Made by a program: the position numbers and the translations under genes. Source: Janthinobacterium saanense (GTDB lineage Bacteria; Pseudomonadota; Gammaproteobacteria; Burkholderiales; Burkholderiaceae_D). From it: a DNA stretch of 64,000 nucleotides. The stretch spans positions 62,001-126,000 of the forward strand of contig NZ_JACHCI010000015.1 of the NCBI RefSeq assembly GCF_014200675.1, given 5' to 3'. The notes under the pieces were generated by a model, which was given only the letters and a program-made list of their open reading frames with translations, was not told where the DNA came from and ran no database searches. Shown here one piece after another: positions 52,614 through 60,026 of this stretch (the first letter of the stretch is position 1; every line of letters begins with the position of its first letter).

Positions 52614-53495
52614 ATGAACATTAGCCAAGTATCCGACGCTGCTGGCGTCAAAAGCAATGAAGACCTGGTCGCCACGTATCTGCACCATCCCGGCATCGTC
52701 GATATTGTGATCTTTGACGGCGCCACCTCGGTCTCCGAGAAAAACTATTTTGATACGGTCTCGGGCGATGCTGCCTGGTTCGTATCGGCCTTTGCCTCGC
52801 TGCTACGGGATGTCGTGGCGCCGGACTTGAGCCAGCGCGACAGCATCATGCTGGCTCTGGCCGGACTTCAGTGCCGCCTGCCTGCCCACGTGGAGCTGGA
52901 CGCGATTCCGCCGTATGCCTGGCCGATTGCCGCCATGACGTGGTTGCGCATCGTCGAGGGTGGGTCGCGTCCGCTGGTCTACCTGTATGCGCTCGGTGAT
53001 TGCAAGCTGTTGTTGCGGAACCAGGCTGGCCAGGTGCTGGACATGGATCCCTATGAAAATCCCCAGGAAGATGTGCTGAAAGCAGCCATTGCGCAGTTGA
53101 AGGCACAAGGGGTCGAGGACAAGGCGGCGGTATTTGCCACCTTGCTGCCGATGCTGAGGGAAAGGCGCGCCTACCAGAACCGGCATGCGGAACCGGCGAT
53201 ACTGTGTTTGCAGCCGCAGGGGCAATTCAAGGCGCGGGTAGCCGTGTTTGAGCTGGGCCGGCAGTCGCAGTTGCTGGCGATGACAGATGGCTTTTATCGT
53301 CTGGTCGATACCTATGGCCTGTATTCTGCAGAGGGATTGATGCGTCGCTGCGCCGAGACAGATTTGCAGACCTTGCTGGATGAATTGCGGAAATTTGAAT
53401 TCGGTCATGCAGTCTCTGGCATGCAATCGCTTAAAAAGAGCGATGACGCCTCCGCCGTTTATTATTCTTATGGCAATAACGAAGGGCAGAGCTGA
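52614..53495 (+). CDS. PP2C-like protein phosphatase
   Basis: A 293-residue protein that I assign to the PPM/PP2C phosphatase fold. Metal-ligand motifs appear in order: GVKSNED (Glu16-Asp17), IVIFDGATS (Asp35-Gly36), LLAMTDGFYRLV and KKSDDASAVYY. The usual DGMGG is relaxed to DGATS, as in some diverged bacterial members. It would remove phosphate from Ser/Thr residues. It follows the PAS kinase after 43 bases, with a poor ribosome binding site. With the RsbQ-like hydrolase it recalls RsbQ/RsbP, where the PAS and PP2C parts are on one chain. It may equally be an unrelated neighbour. Confidence 0.68.
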   Translation: MNISQVSDAAGVKSNEDLVATYLHHPGIVDIVIFDGATSVSEKNYFDTVSGDAAWFVSAFASLLRDVVAPDLSQRDSIMLALAGLQCRLPAHVELDAIPPYAWPIAAMTWLRIVEGGSRPLVYLYALGDCKLLLRNQAGQVLDMDPYENPQEDVLKAAIAQLKAQGVEDKAAVFATLLPMLRERRAYQNRHAEPAILCLQPQGQFKARVAVFELGRQSQLLAMTDGFYRLVDTYGLYSAEGLMRRCAETDLQTLLDELRKFEFGHAVSGMQSLKKSDDASAVYYSYGNNEGQS

Positions 53496-53496
53496 C

Positions 53497-53703
53497 ATGC
53501 ATTTCGACTGGCACGGCGGACAAATCGGGCGCGGCACTCTGATCGATGCCGGCTACCGCAACACGCAGAACGTGCGGCGCTTTTTACTGGCCCAGTGTGG
53601 GCCGGCCTTCAAGTTCGACCGTGATTTCATGGCCTGGATACGTAGTGGTGTGGCGCGGACGATGGGTGATGTTGCCGACGAGTGGTTGCGGCGGCATCGA
53701 TAA
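53497..53703 (+). CDS. DUF6434 small protein
   Basis: A 68-residue protein starting one base after the PP2C-like stop. The run FDWHGGQIGRGTLIDAGYRNTQNVRRFLLAQCG then FKFDRDFMAWIRSG with RTMGDVADEW matches the DUF6434 family (a winged or SAP-like small domain) from what I recall. It is basic and could bind nucleic acid, but no function is established. Position and spacing put it in the same transcript as the phosphatase gene. Confidence 0.75.
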   Translation: MHFDWHGGQIGRGTLIDAGYRNTQNVRRFLLAQCGPAFKFDRDFMAWIRSGVARTMGDVADEWLRRHR

Positions 53704-53754
53704 AGCTAAGGCGCATCGCCGTATCAGCGATGCGCATAGGTGATCAATATGCTA

Positions 53755-54972
53755 TCAAGCCGGCTGCACGCCATCCAGGTTGCGGCTGCGGTTTTCCACC
53801 AGCACGGAAATGCCGAGCACGACGATGCCGCCGCAGGCCAGCATGGCGCCGACCCAGCCGGTCGAACGCAAGCCCATGCCCATGGCAATCGCGATGCCGC
53901 CGGCCCAGGCGCCCAGGGCGTTGGCGATGTTGAAGGCCGAATGGTTGAGGGCGGCGGCCACGGTTTGCGCGTCGCCGGCCACGTCCATCAAGCGCGTTTG
54001 CACGGCAGGCGCGACGGCGATGCCGGCGCCGATGGCGAACAGGTTGATGGCCGTCAGCCACACATTGCTGCTGGTGTAGGTGAACGCGGCCAGGGCGGCG
54101 ACGTTCCACAGCAGCACGCCAAAGATGGTCCACAGACGCGAGCGGTCGGCCAGCCAGCCGCCGATCAGGTTACCCACCGTCATGCCGACACCGATAATGG
54201 CCAGCAAGATGGAAATGACCAGCGGCGATACTTTGGTAATTTCCAGCAAGGTAGGCGTAATAAAGGTGTAGACGGCAAACATGCCGCCGAAACCGATCGC
54301 CACCATCAGCAAGGTCAGCCACACTTGCAGGCGGCGGAACACGCCCAGTTCGCGGCTGGGGCTGGAATCGCCGGCAGCGACCATGGGCACGAAGATGCGC
54401 ACCATCAGCATGGTCAGCAAACCCAGCGCGGCGACCAGCAAAAAGGCCGAGCGCCAGCCCAAAGTCTGGCCGATATAGGTCGCCAGCGGCACGCCAAAGA
54501 TATTGGCCACCGTCAGGCCCATCAGCACGCGCGCCACGGCCTGGCCGCGCCGGTCGGGGTCGGCCAGGGCGGCCGCTACCAATGCGGCCACGCCGAAATA
54601 AGCGCCGTGCGGGATGCCGGCCACGAAGCGGGCTACCACCAGCAAGCCGTAGTTGGGCGCGATGGCGCTCAGCAAATTGCCGCCAGCGAACATCAGCATC
54701 AGACAGATCAGCATCAAGCGGCGCGGCATGCGCGCCAGGAAAATCGTGATCAGCGGCGCACCGACCACCACGCCCAGCGCATAGGCGCTGATCATATGAC
54801 TCATTTGCGGCAAGCTGGTATTGAGGTCGTCGGCCACCACGGGCAGGATGCTCATGGAGGCGAATTCGCCCGTACCGATGGCCAGGCCGCCAATGGCCAG
54901 GGCCAGGTCGGCATAGCCAGCGCCAAAAGGCGCAGTGACGCGCGGAATCAATGGATCTACAGATGCATGCAT
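53755..54972 (-). CDS. MFS exporter, AraJ/DHA1 type
   Basis: A 405-residue, 12-helix transporter. FASMSILPVVADDLNTSLPQMSHMISAYALGVVVGAPLI is the typical first-helix and loop region of the DHA1 (AraJ/YdhP-like) exporters, followed by the motif ARMPRRLMLICLMLMFAGGNLLSAIA. The second half has GGWLADRSRLWTIFGVLLW. These proteins export sugars, drugs or dyes with protons; the substrate is unknown. The gene is separate from its neighbours, with about 245 bases of untranslated sequence upstream in which I see no operator. Confidence 0.87.
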   Translation of the reverse strand: MHASVDPLIPRVTAPFGAGYADLALAIGGLAIGTGEFASMSILPVVADDLNTSLPQMSHMISAYALGVVVGAPLITIFLARMPRRLMLICLMLMFAGGNLLSAIAPNYGLLVVARFVAGIPHGAYFGVAALVAAALADPDRRGQAVARVLMGLTVANIFGVPLATYIGQTLGWRSAFLLVAALGLLTMLMVRIFVPMVAAGDSSPSRELGVFRRLQVWLTLLMVAIGFGGMFAVYTFITPTLLEITKVSPLVISILLAIIGVGMTVGNLIGGWLADRSRLWTIFGVLLWNVAALAAFTYTSSNVWLTAINLFAIGAGIAVAPAVQTRLMDVAGDAQTVAAALNHSAFNIANALGAWAGGIAIAMGMGLRSTGWVGAMLACGGIVVLGISVLVENRSRNLDGVQPA

Positions 54973-55217
54973 GTTGTTAACTGAGTAAGGATGACAGGGT
55001 GAAAAGTGCGCTGGTGAAGAAGGCAGGGAGAGCTGCCTACAGGCAATATTGTAAAAGATTCAGGCAATCTCTGCCGGGGAGCGGTCAAATTTGCTGCGCC
55101 GCACACAACAAGGATTGCTCTTGTTGTTAACGATAACACAGATGTATCGCAGTTCCGCTGCCTATCTGCAGATAAGCGCGGAACCGGGTTTGTCACTGTC
55201 TTATTTGTGCAAGACTA

Positions 55218-55634
55218 TTATTTACGCAAGGACTGTTGCAGCGCTTCCAAGCCAGCCACGTAAATGCCGTGGAACAGGGCGGTGACTTCTTCCTCGGTCA
55301 CGCCGGCGGGCGTGAATTGGCCGGACCAGGTGACGCGCGCATGTTCGCTGCCGGCGATCGCATCGACTTGCAGGGTCGAGCGGTAATTGCTGGCGGGAAA
55401 CGGCGCCTGCAGAATCGAATAGCTGTAGCTGCGCGCCGCATTGTCATATGCTTCCAGGCGTTCGATGATGGCTTCGCCGGCAGGATTGGCCAGGTGGCGG
55501 ACCTGGCCGCCTTCGCTCAGGGTGCTGCTGGGAATGTAGGGCAGCCAGTCGGGCAGGGAATTGAAGCCGCCGATCAATTGCCATACCTGCTCTGGCGTGG
55601 CGGCGATATCGATAGATGTTGTAGTGCTGGCCAT
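55218..55634 (-). CDS. SRPBCC-family protein
   Basis: A 138-residue helix-grip protein. TTTSIDIAATPEQVWQLIGGFNSLPDWLPYI is the typical start of the polyketide cyclase/SRPBCC family, and the C-terminal VTWSGQFTPAGVTEEEVTALFHGIYVAGLEALQQSL is its closing helix. The fold holds a hydrophobic ligand in a deep cavity. It lies 12 bases after the aldo/keto reductase in the same direction, so the two are probably one transcript controlled by the divergent LysR protein. Confidence 0.85.
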   Translation of the reverse strand: MASTTTSIDIAATPEQVWQLIGGFNSLPDWLPYIPSSTLSEGGQVRHLANPAGEAIIERLEAYDNAARSYSYSILQAPFPASNYRSTLQVDAIAGSEHARVTWSGQFTPAGVTEEEVTALFHGIYVAGLEALQQSLRK

Positions 55635-55646
55635 GGTGGCTCCTTG

Positions 55647-56663
55647 TTAAATGGTGTCGCCAGGCAGCGGTGCGGCGCGGCTGACCAGGTTTTCGGTCCG
55701 CATCTCTTGCCAGAAGGCGGCAGGGATGACGCTATTGAGTGCAGCCAGGTCTTCGGCCAGGCGTTCCGGACGGCTGGCGCCAGGGATCACGGCCGCCACG
55801 GCCGGGTTGGCCAGCGAGAATTGCAGGGCGGCCGCCTTGACGCTCACGCCATGGCGGGCGGCAATCGCCTTGATGCGCTCGACCTTGGCGATGATCTCGG
55901 GCGAGGCTTTCTGGTATTCAAAGTGGGCGCCGCCAGCCAGGATGCCCGAACTGTAAGGGCCGCCGACGACGATATCGACGTGTTGACGGGCCGCTTCAGG
56001 CATCAGGCGCTGCAGGGCGCGCTCATGGTCGAGCAGGGTGTAGCGGCCGGCCAGCAAGAAGCCGTCCGGCTGCGCTTCGGCCAGGTCCAGGGTCAGTTCC
56101 AGCGGTTCGACTTTATTGACGCCGATGCCCCAGGCCTTGATCACGCCTTCTTCTTTTAAACGGGTCAGTACGCGGAAGGCGCCGGTGCGGGCAATTTCAA
56201 ATTGCGCCAGCCAGTTGTCGCCATGGAAGTCCTGGGCAATATCGTGTACCCAGACGATGTCGAGACGGTCCGTGTCCAGGCGTTTCAGGCTATCTTCGAT
56301 CGAGCGCAAGGTGGCGTCGGCCGTATAGTCGTCGACGATCTTGTTCTTGCGGCCAAATTCGAACAGGCCGCCTTTTTCGCCCAGTTCACGCGTGGCCGGG
56401 TCTTCCAGTTCGTCCAGCAGGATGCGGCCGACCTTGGTGCTGAGGATGTAGTCGTCGCGGCGGTGTTTCTTGAGCGCAGCGCCGAGGCGGATCTCGGCCA
56501 GGCCGGCGCCGTAGAACGGGGCCGTGTCGAAATAGCGGATGCCGCTGTCCCAGGCCGCGTCGACGGTAGCCAGCGCTTCGTCTTCAGGAATGTTGCGGAA
56601 CATATTGCCCAGTGGCGCAGTGCCGAAACCCAGTTTGCCGGTCAGTAAGTGTTTGATGCTCAT
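55647..56663 (-). CDS. Aldo/keto reductase (pyridoxal/fucose dehydrogenase-like)
   Basis: A 338-residue NAD(P)-dependent oxidoreductase with a TIM barrel. The tetrad is visible as Asp and Tyr in YFDTAPFYGAGLAE, Lys in LSTKVGR and His in IVWVHDI. The start LTGKLGFGTAPLGNMF and the overall sequence place it with the D-threo-aldose 1-dehydrogenase, L-fucose dehydrogenase and pyridoxal 4-dehydrogenase group. The substrate cannot be fixed. It is divergent from a LysR gene with a perfect 10-bp inverted repeat between, and is followed by an SRPBCC gene. Confidence 0.87.
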   Translation of the reverse strand: MSIKHLLTGKLGFGTAPLGNMFRNIPEDEALATVDAAWDSGIRYFDTAPFYGAGLAEIRLGAALKKHRRDDYILSTKVGRILLDELEDPATRELGEKGGLFEFGRKNKIVDDYTADATLRSIEDSLKRLDTDRLDIVWVHDIAQDFHGDNWLAQFEIARTGAFRVLTRLKEEGVIKAWGIGVNKVEPLELTLDLAEAQPDGFLLAGRYTLLDHERALQRLMPEAARQHVDIVVGGPYSSGILAGGAHFEYQKASPEIIAKVERIKAIAARHGVSVKAAALQFSLANPAVAAVIPGASRPERLAEDLAALNSVIPAAFWQEMRTENLVSRAAPLPGDTI

Positions 56664-56710
56664 GGTGTTTTTCCTTGTAGCTGTGAGTGAGTGAAGACAG
56701 AATAGCTGGA

Positions 56711-56748
56711 CAAGTTAAGCCTGTCCAAGACATAATTTGCTTAACTTG
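56711..56748. promoter_or_regulatory. Putative LysR operator (10-18-10 inverted repeat)
   Basis: CAAGTTAAGC (56711-56720) and GCTTAACTTG (56739-56748) are perfect inverted arms separated by 18 bases, 25 bases before the LysR start and about 48 before the reductase start. The size and position suit a LysR tetramer site controlling both genes. Confidence 0.6.
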
Positions 56749-56773
56749 AGTCATAAAAGGTCTAATCAAAGCC

Positions 56774-57709
56774 ATGCTGGATATCCGACAACTGCAATAC
56801 TTCGTCGCCGTCGCCGAGGAAGAACACGTGGGCCGTGCTGCCGAGCGCCTGCATATTTCACAATCGCCGCTGAGCCGGCAGATCGCGCAGCTGGAAGACA
56901 AGCTGGGTTTGATCTTGTTTGAGCGCAATGCCCAGCGCATACGCTTGACGCGCGACGGCCATACCTTCCTGGCCGAAACGCGGGCCTTTTTGACGCATGG
57001 CAACCGGCTGGAAGCCCTGGCCAAGCGCCTGGGCCGTGGCGACGAAGGCGGCCTGTGCATAGGCTATATCGATAATGCCATGCATACGGGGGTATTGCCC
57101 GATGGCTTGCGGGCCTTGCGGGTGGGCCGGCCGCAGGTGCATATTGCCCTGTACAACCTGCATTCCGCGGAACAGGTGGAAGGCTTGCGCCAGCGCAGCC
57201 TCGATATCGCACTGCTGTGCGTGCCACCGCTGCCGGATGATCCCGACCTCGATAGCCTGCAAATCCTCAGCGATCCCATGCTGCTGGCGCTGCCTGAGGC
57301 GCACCCGCTGGCGGCCAAGGCCGAGCTGACACCAGCCGACCTGGCCGACCAGGAATGGATCGCCGTGCTGCATAAGGTCGCCGTGCTGAACAAGGACAGC
57401 GCCTTGAAACACGACAATTTTGTCGCTGCCTGCGTTCGCGCCGGCTTTACGCCCGATATTCGCCTGGAAGCAACAGAGCCGTTGACGGCGCTGGGATTGG
57501 TAGCGGCCGGGCTGGGCATGGTGATGATACAGCGCAGCTTGCGCCAGCACGTGCCGGCCGGCGTGGTGGTGCGTGAACTGGCGTGGTTCAGTTACCGCAC
57601 GCCGCTGTGGCTCGCCTGGCACAAGGTGAATCTGCGCCCGCTGGTGGGCATCTTCCGCGCAACCTTGCTGGCCCAAGCGCAGGTATCAGAGTTTCCGAAC
57701 GCGGCTTAG
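56774..57709 (+). CDS. LysR-family transcriptional regulator
   Basis: A 311-residue regulator. Residues 1-60 are the LysR winged helix (MLDIRQLQYFVAVAEEEHVG, AERLHISQSPLSRQIAQLEDKLG, LFERNAQRIRLT), of the BenM/CatM/HcaR subgroup. The effector domain follows, with VGRPQVHIALYNLH at the first lobe. It is divergent from the aldo/keto reductase and SRPBCC pair, which it probably controls through the inverted repeat. Its 3' end overlaps the convergent DUF6328 gene by 24 bases. Confidence 0.88.
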   Translation: MLDIRQLQYFVAVAEEEHVGRAAERLHISQSPLSRQIAQLEDKLGLILFERNAQRIRLTRDGHTFLAETRAFLTHGNRLEALAKRLGRGDEGGLCIGYIDNAMHTGVLPDGLRALRVGRPQVHIALYNLHSAEQVEGLRQRSLDIALLCVPPLPDDPDLDSLQILSDPMLLALPEAHPLAAKAELTPADLADQEWIAVLHKVAVLNKDSALKHDNFVAACVRAGFTPDIRLEATEPLTALGLVAAGLGMVMIQRSLRQHVPAGVVVRELAWFSYRTPLWLAWHKVNLRPLVGIFRATLLAQAQVSEFPNAA

Positions 57710-58153
57710 ATAGCAGGGCAGCGCCCACCATACGCCAGCAATCAGTGCGGTCATCAGCGCGCAGGCGATCAGGCCGGCCAGGTGGCCGAAGACTTCCGAC
57801 ATGACCAGGTTGGTGCCCAGGATAAACGCCAGCGCCAGGCACAGGGCGCCGGCCATCATGAGGCGGTCGGCCACCCGCTTGAAGCGTTCGCGGTTCGTCA
57901 AGGGGCGCATGATGCGGTGGCCGATGGCCGGCGCGCTGAGCAGCACCAGGCTGCTCATGGAAAAGATGAAGGTGGCCAGGAAGACGATTTTCTCGGCCTG
58001 GTCGATTTTGGCAAAACCGCCATTGAAGGGCAGGATAATCAAAAACGCCGTCAGCATCTGCGCACCGGGCAGCAAGATGCGCAGCTCGCTGAGCAGGTCG
58101 GACAGGTCGCCATGCTCTGCTTCGGGTGTCGCTTGCTGATCGTCGTGCGGCAT
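57686..58153 (-). CDS. DUF6328 membrane protein
   Basis: A 155-residue protein with four hydrophobic helices. LSDLLSELRILLPGAQMLTAFLIILPFNGGFA is the hallmark opening of what I recall as the DUF6328 family, and the first 20 residues are polar and cytoplasmic. The start at 58153 is chosen because the upstream extension to 58264 is not family-like and overlaps the neighbour's end. Function is unknown. It overlaps the convergent LysR gene and follows the zinc-ribbon protein gene by 13 bases. Confidence 0.75.
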   Translation of the reverse strand: MPHDDQQATPEAEHGDLSDLLSELRILLPGAQMLTAFLIILPFNGGFAKIDQAEKIVFLATFIFSMSSLVLLSAPAIGHRIMRPLTNRERFKRVADRLMMAGALCLALAFILGTNLVMSEVFGHLAGLIACALMTALIAGVWWALPCYLSRVRKL

Positions 58154-58166
58154 GATGGCTCCTGCT

Positions 58167-58895
58167 TTAAAACCAGTGCTTGATATGGCCCGGCTTGCGC
58201 AAGGCATGGTCGCGCAGGCGCTGCAAGGGCGTCGAGACGCAGGCAGCAACGCCATGTACGGCATCGTAGCCGCAATGGCCGCACAGATGCCGCCGGTGTG
58301 GGCTCAGCGCAAAGTCGCCCAGATCCAGGTGCGGATGGGCGCAGCGTGGGCAATCGATGCAGCCCAGTGCCACACCGCTGCGTAGCGCCGCAACATAGGC
58401 CAGCGCGGCTGGCGGCGTGATATTGATTTGCACGATGGATGGGTGAAACAGGCCGGGCAGGCTGCGGCTATCGATGGCCAGCGCGCTCACGTCGCGGACC
58501 AGCAGGGTGCCGCCATTGTTGGCTTTTGCCTGCAAGCGCAGCGTGCCATCGTCCAGATAATCGAGCGTGATGGCGTGATAGTCGCTGACGTCTAACACGT
58601 CCGGATACAGCATATAGCCCATGGGGCTGGCGTGTTGCTTGCAGCGCATTTGTTGTGAGGCGGCAAAGTCTGCCAGGTCAGCCTTGGTGCCCCAGTAACA
58701 TTGATGCGTGCGGCACCAGTGGCGAACTGCGCCATTGCGAAACTTTCCTGCAGGCAATAGGTCGCACAGCACCAGGCCATCACATCCCGCACCGGCGCGG
58801 AAGTGGCCGCTCATCGTCGAGGTCGTCACGGCAATGTTGCCCACGGTGGCGTGCAGGGGCCAGCACATGCCGGGCAGGGTCAAAGCTGAGTTCAC
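58167..58895 (-). CDS. Unknown protein with C-terminal zinc ribbon
   Basis: A 242-residue protein I do not recognise. The N-terminal half holds scattered cysteines and histidines (RHWCRTHQCYWGTKADL), the middle is beta-rich, and the C-terminus carries a probable treble-clef or ribbon (GCIDCPRCAHPHLDLG, then HRRHLCGHCG). All plausible starts lack a ribosome binding site; I use the GTG at 58895, with ATGs at 58868 and 58814 as alternatives. It lies just upstream of the DUF6328 membrane protein in the same direction and is probably co-transcribed. Confidence 0.6.
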   Translation of the reverse strand: MNSALTLPGMCWPLHATVGNIAVTTSTMSGHFRAGAGCDGLVLCDLLPAGKFRNGAVRHWCRTHQCYWGTKADLADFAASQQMRCKQHASPMGYMLYPDVLDVSDYHAITLDYLDDGTLRLQAKANNGGTLLVRDVSALAIDSRSLPGLFHPSIVQINITPPAALAYVAALRSGVALGCIDCPRCAHPHLDLGDFALSPHRRHLCGHCGYDAVHGVAACVSTPLQRLRDHALRKPGHIKHWF

Positions 58896-58964
58896 GATGT
58901 GCTGATCGATAGAGAGCCAGAGCCAGGACCAGCCGTCCAGCGGCCGGTCCTGGCAAGGCGAGGG

Positions 58965-59177
58965 TTACTCTTCGGTATCGGCCAGGGTGACGATGGCGCG
59001 CGCCCATTTTGAATACTTGAGGTTAGCCAGGTCGCGCACGGTTTTCACATTGAAGGCCTGCTTGAGCAGCTCCGCATCCTTGGCGCTGACGCCCTGCAGC
59101 GCATCGACGGGGGCGTCGGCGATTTCCTTGAACGTCTTTTTTTCGTAGGCCTTGTCTACCGCTTTGTTGATATTCAT
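58965..59177 (-). CDS. Small helix-hairpin-helix-like protein
   Basis: A 70-residue protein (KAVDKAYEKKTFKEIADAPVDALQGVSAKDAELLKQAF and then VKTVRDLANLKYSKWARAI). The spacing of Gly-Val-Ser with helices either side recalls helix-hairpin-helix or DUF4332-like modules, which pack against DNA or protein. A strong AAGGAGTG ribosome binding site supports expression. Three tandem 11-bp repeats lie 18-50 bases upstream in its leader or promoter. Function is unknown. Confidence 0.65.
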   Translation of the reverse strand: MNINKAVDKAYEKKTFKEIADAPVDALQGVSAKDAELLKQAFNVKTVRDLANLKYSKWARAIVTLADTEE

Positions 59178-59194
59178 ATCCTGACACTCCTTAG

Positions 59195-59227
59195 TAAGTA
59201 GTCAATAAGTAGTCAATAAGTAGTCAA
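59195..59227 (-). repeat. Three tandem 11-bp repeats upstream of the small gene
   Basis: TTGACTACTTA repeated three times without interruption on the minus strand, starting 18 bases before the start codon of the 70-residue gene. Each unit begins with the sigma-70-like TTGAC, so the array could supply alternative -35 boxes or a regulator site, and slippage could vary its length. Confidence 0.7.
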
Positions 59228-59435
59228 TAAATAAGAGATTTAATCTTACATGTTTTTGATTTTTCTCCATTTACGCTTGGGGACGTATCAAAGTCCATCG
59301 CATAAACTTATGCGCAAATCGTGACTCAGCCATTTCCGCATTCGTAGTACGATGGCCGGGCGGCGGGACTTTTCCTGGCCGCATGCCATGCCGTGCAATC
59401 GCCGGCATTTATTTGACCGTGTTCAGGAGGCGAGT

Positions 59436-59867
59436 ATGGGTTTGCTAGATCAACTTGCAGGGCAGGCACTGGGTGCCTTGGGCAACAAGGGCACGGATGC
59501 CGCTGGCGGCGTGGAAGGCCAGTCGGGCTTGCTGGCCAGCGTGACGGAACTGATCAACCAGCATGGCGGAGTGCAAGGCTTGCTGCAAAAGTTCCAGGAG
59601 AGCGGACTCGGCGACCAGGTGGCCAGCTGGATAGGCCACGGTGAAAATGCCCCCGTATCCGGCCAGCAAATCAAGGATGCGCTGGGCAGCGATACTGTCA
59701 CGCAGATCGCCGAAAAAGCCGGCGTGACGCCGGATGCGGCCTCAGGCGGCCTGGCGGCCCTGTTGCCGCAACTGATCGACAAGCTGACCCCAAATGGCCA
59801 GGTGCCCGAAGGCGGCGACTTGCTGAGCCAGGGCTTGAATGCGCTGAAGGGCAAGTTTTTCGGCTGA
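59436..59867 (+). CDS. yidB: YidB-family (DUF937) protein
   Basis: A 143-residue soluble protein. MGLLDQLAGQALGALG, the central LASVTELINQHGGVQGLLQKFQESGLGDQVASWIGHGEN and the C-terminal PQLIDKLTPNGQVPEGG match YidB of E. coli and the DUF937 family closely. Function is unknown, though such genes respond to stress in some bacteria. The start at 59436 has a strong AGGAGG. A good terminator follows 20 bases after the stop, so it is monocistronic. Confidence 0.87.
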   Translation: MGLLDQLAGQALGALGNKGTDAAGGVEGQSGLLASVTELINQHGGVQGLLQKFQESGLGDQVASWIGHGENAPVSGQQIKDALGSDTVTQIAEKAGVTPDAASGGLAALLPQLIDKLTPNGQVPEGGDLLSQGLNALKGKFFG

Positions 59868-59886
59868 TATCGTCGGCTTGAAGCTA

Positions 59887-59917
59887 AAAAACCTTGCAGC
59901 GATGCAAGGTTTTTTTA
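59887..59917 (+). terminator. Rho-independent terminator of yidB
   Basis: ACCTTGCA and TGCAAGGT pair perfectly around a GCGA tetraloop, with A residues before and seven T residues after, so it should work in both directions. Confidence 0.85.
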
Positions 59918-59943
59918 TGGAAGGTAGAAAACCTGCGGCGCAG

Positions 59944-60026
59944 AAAAAGCGACTGTGGCCAGGCGCGACGCCGCAGACAGCACTGTAGTGCGGCAAGGCC
60001 AAGCAACAACGCCACAGGCGCTTTTT
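59944..60026. repeat. Cruciform-type repeat related to the 38-kb repeats
   Basis: Outer arms AAAAAGCGACTGTGGC (59944-59959) and GCCACAGGCGCTTTTT (60011-60026) pair at 15 of 16 positions. The interior, GCAGACAGCACTGTAGTGCG then AAGGCCAAGCAAC, is a relative of the repeat cores at 37894 and 38647. It lies between yidB and the stop of the LacI gene, and could also terminate the latter. Confidence 0.6.
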
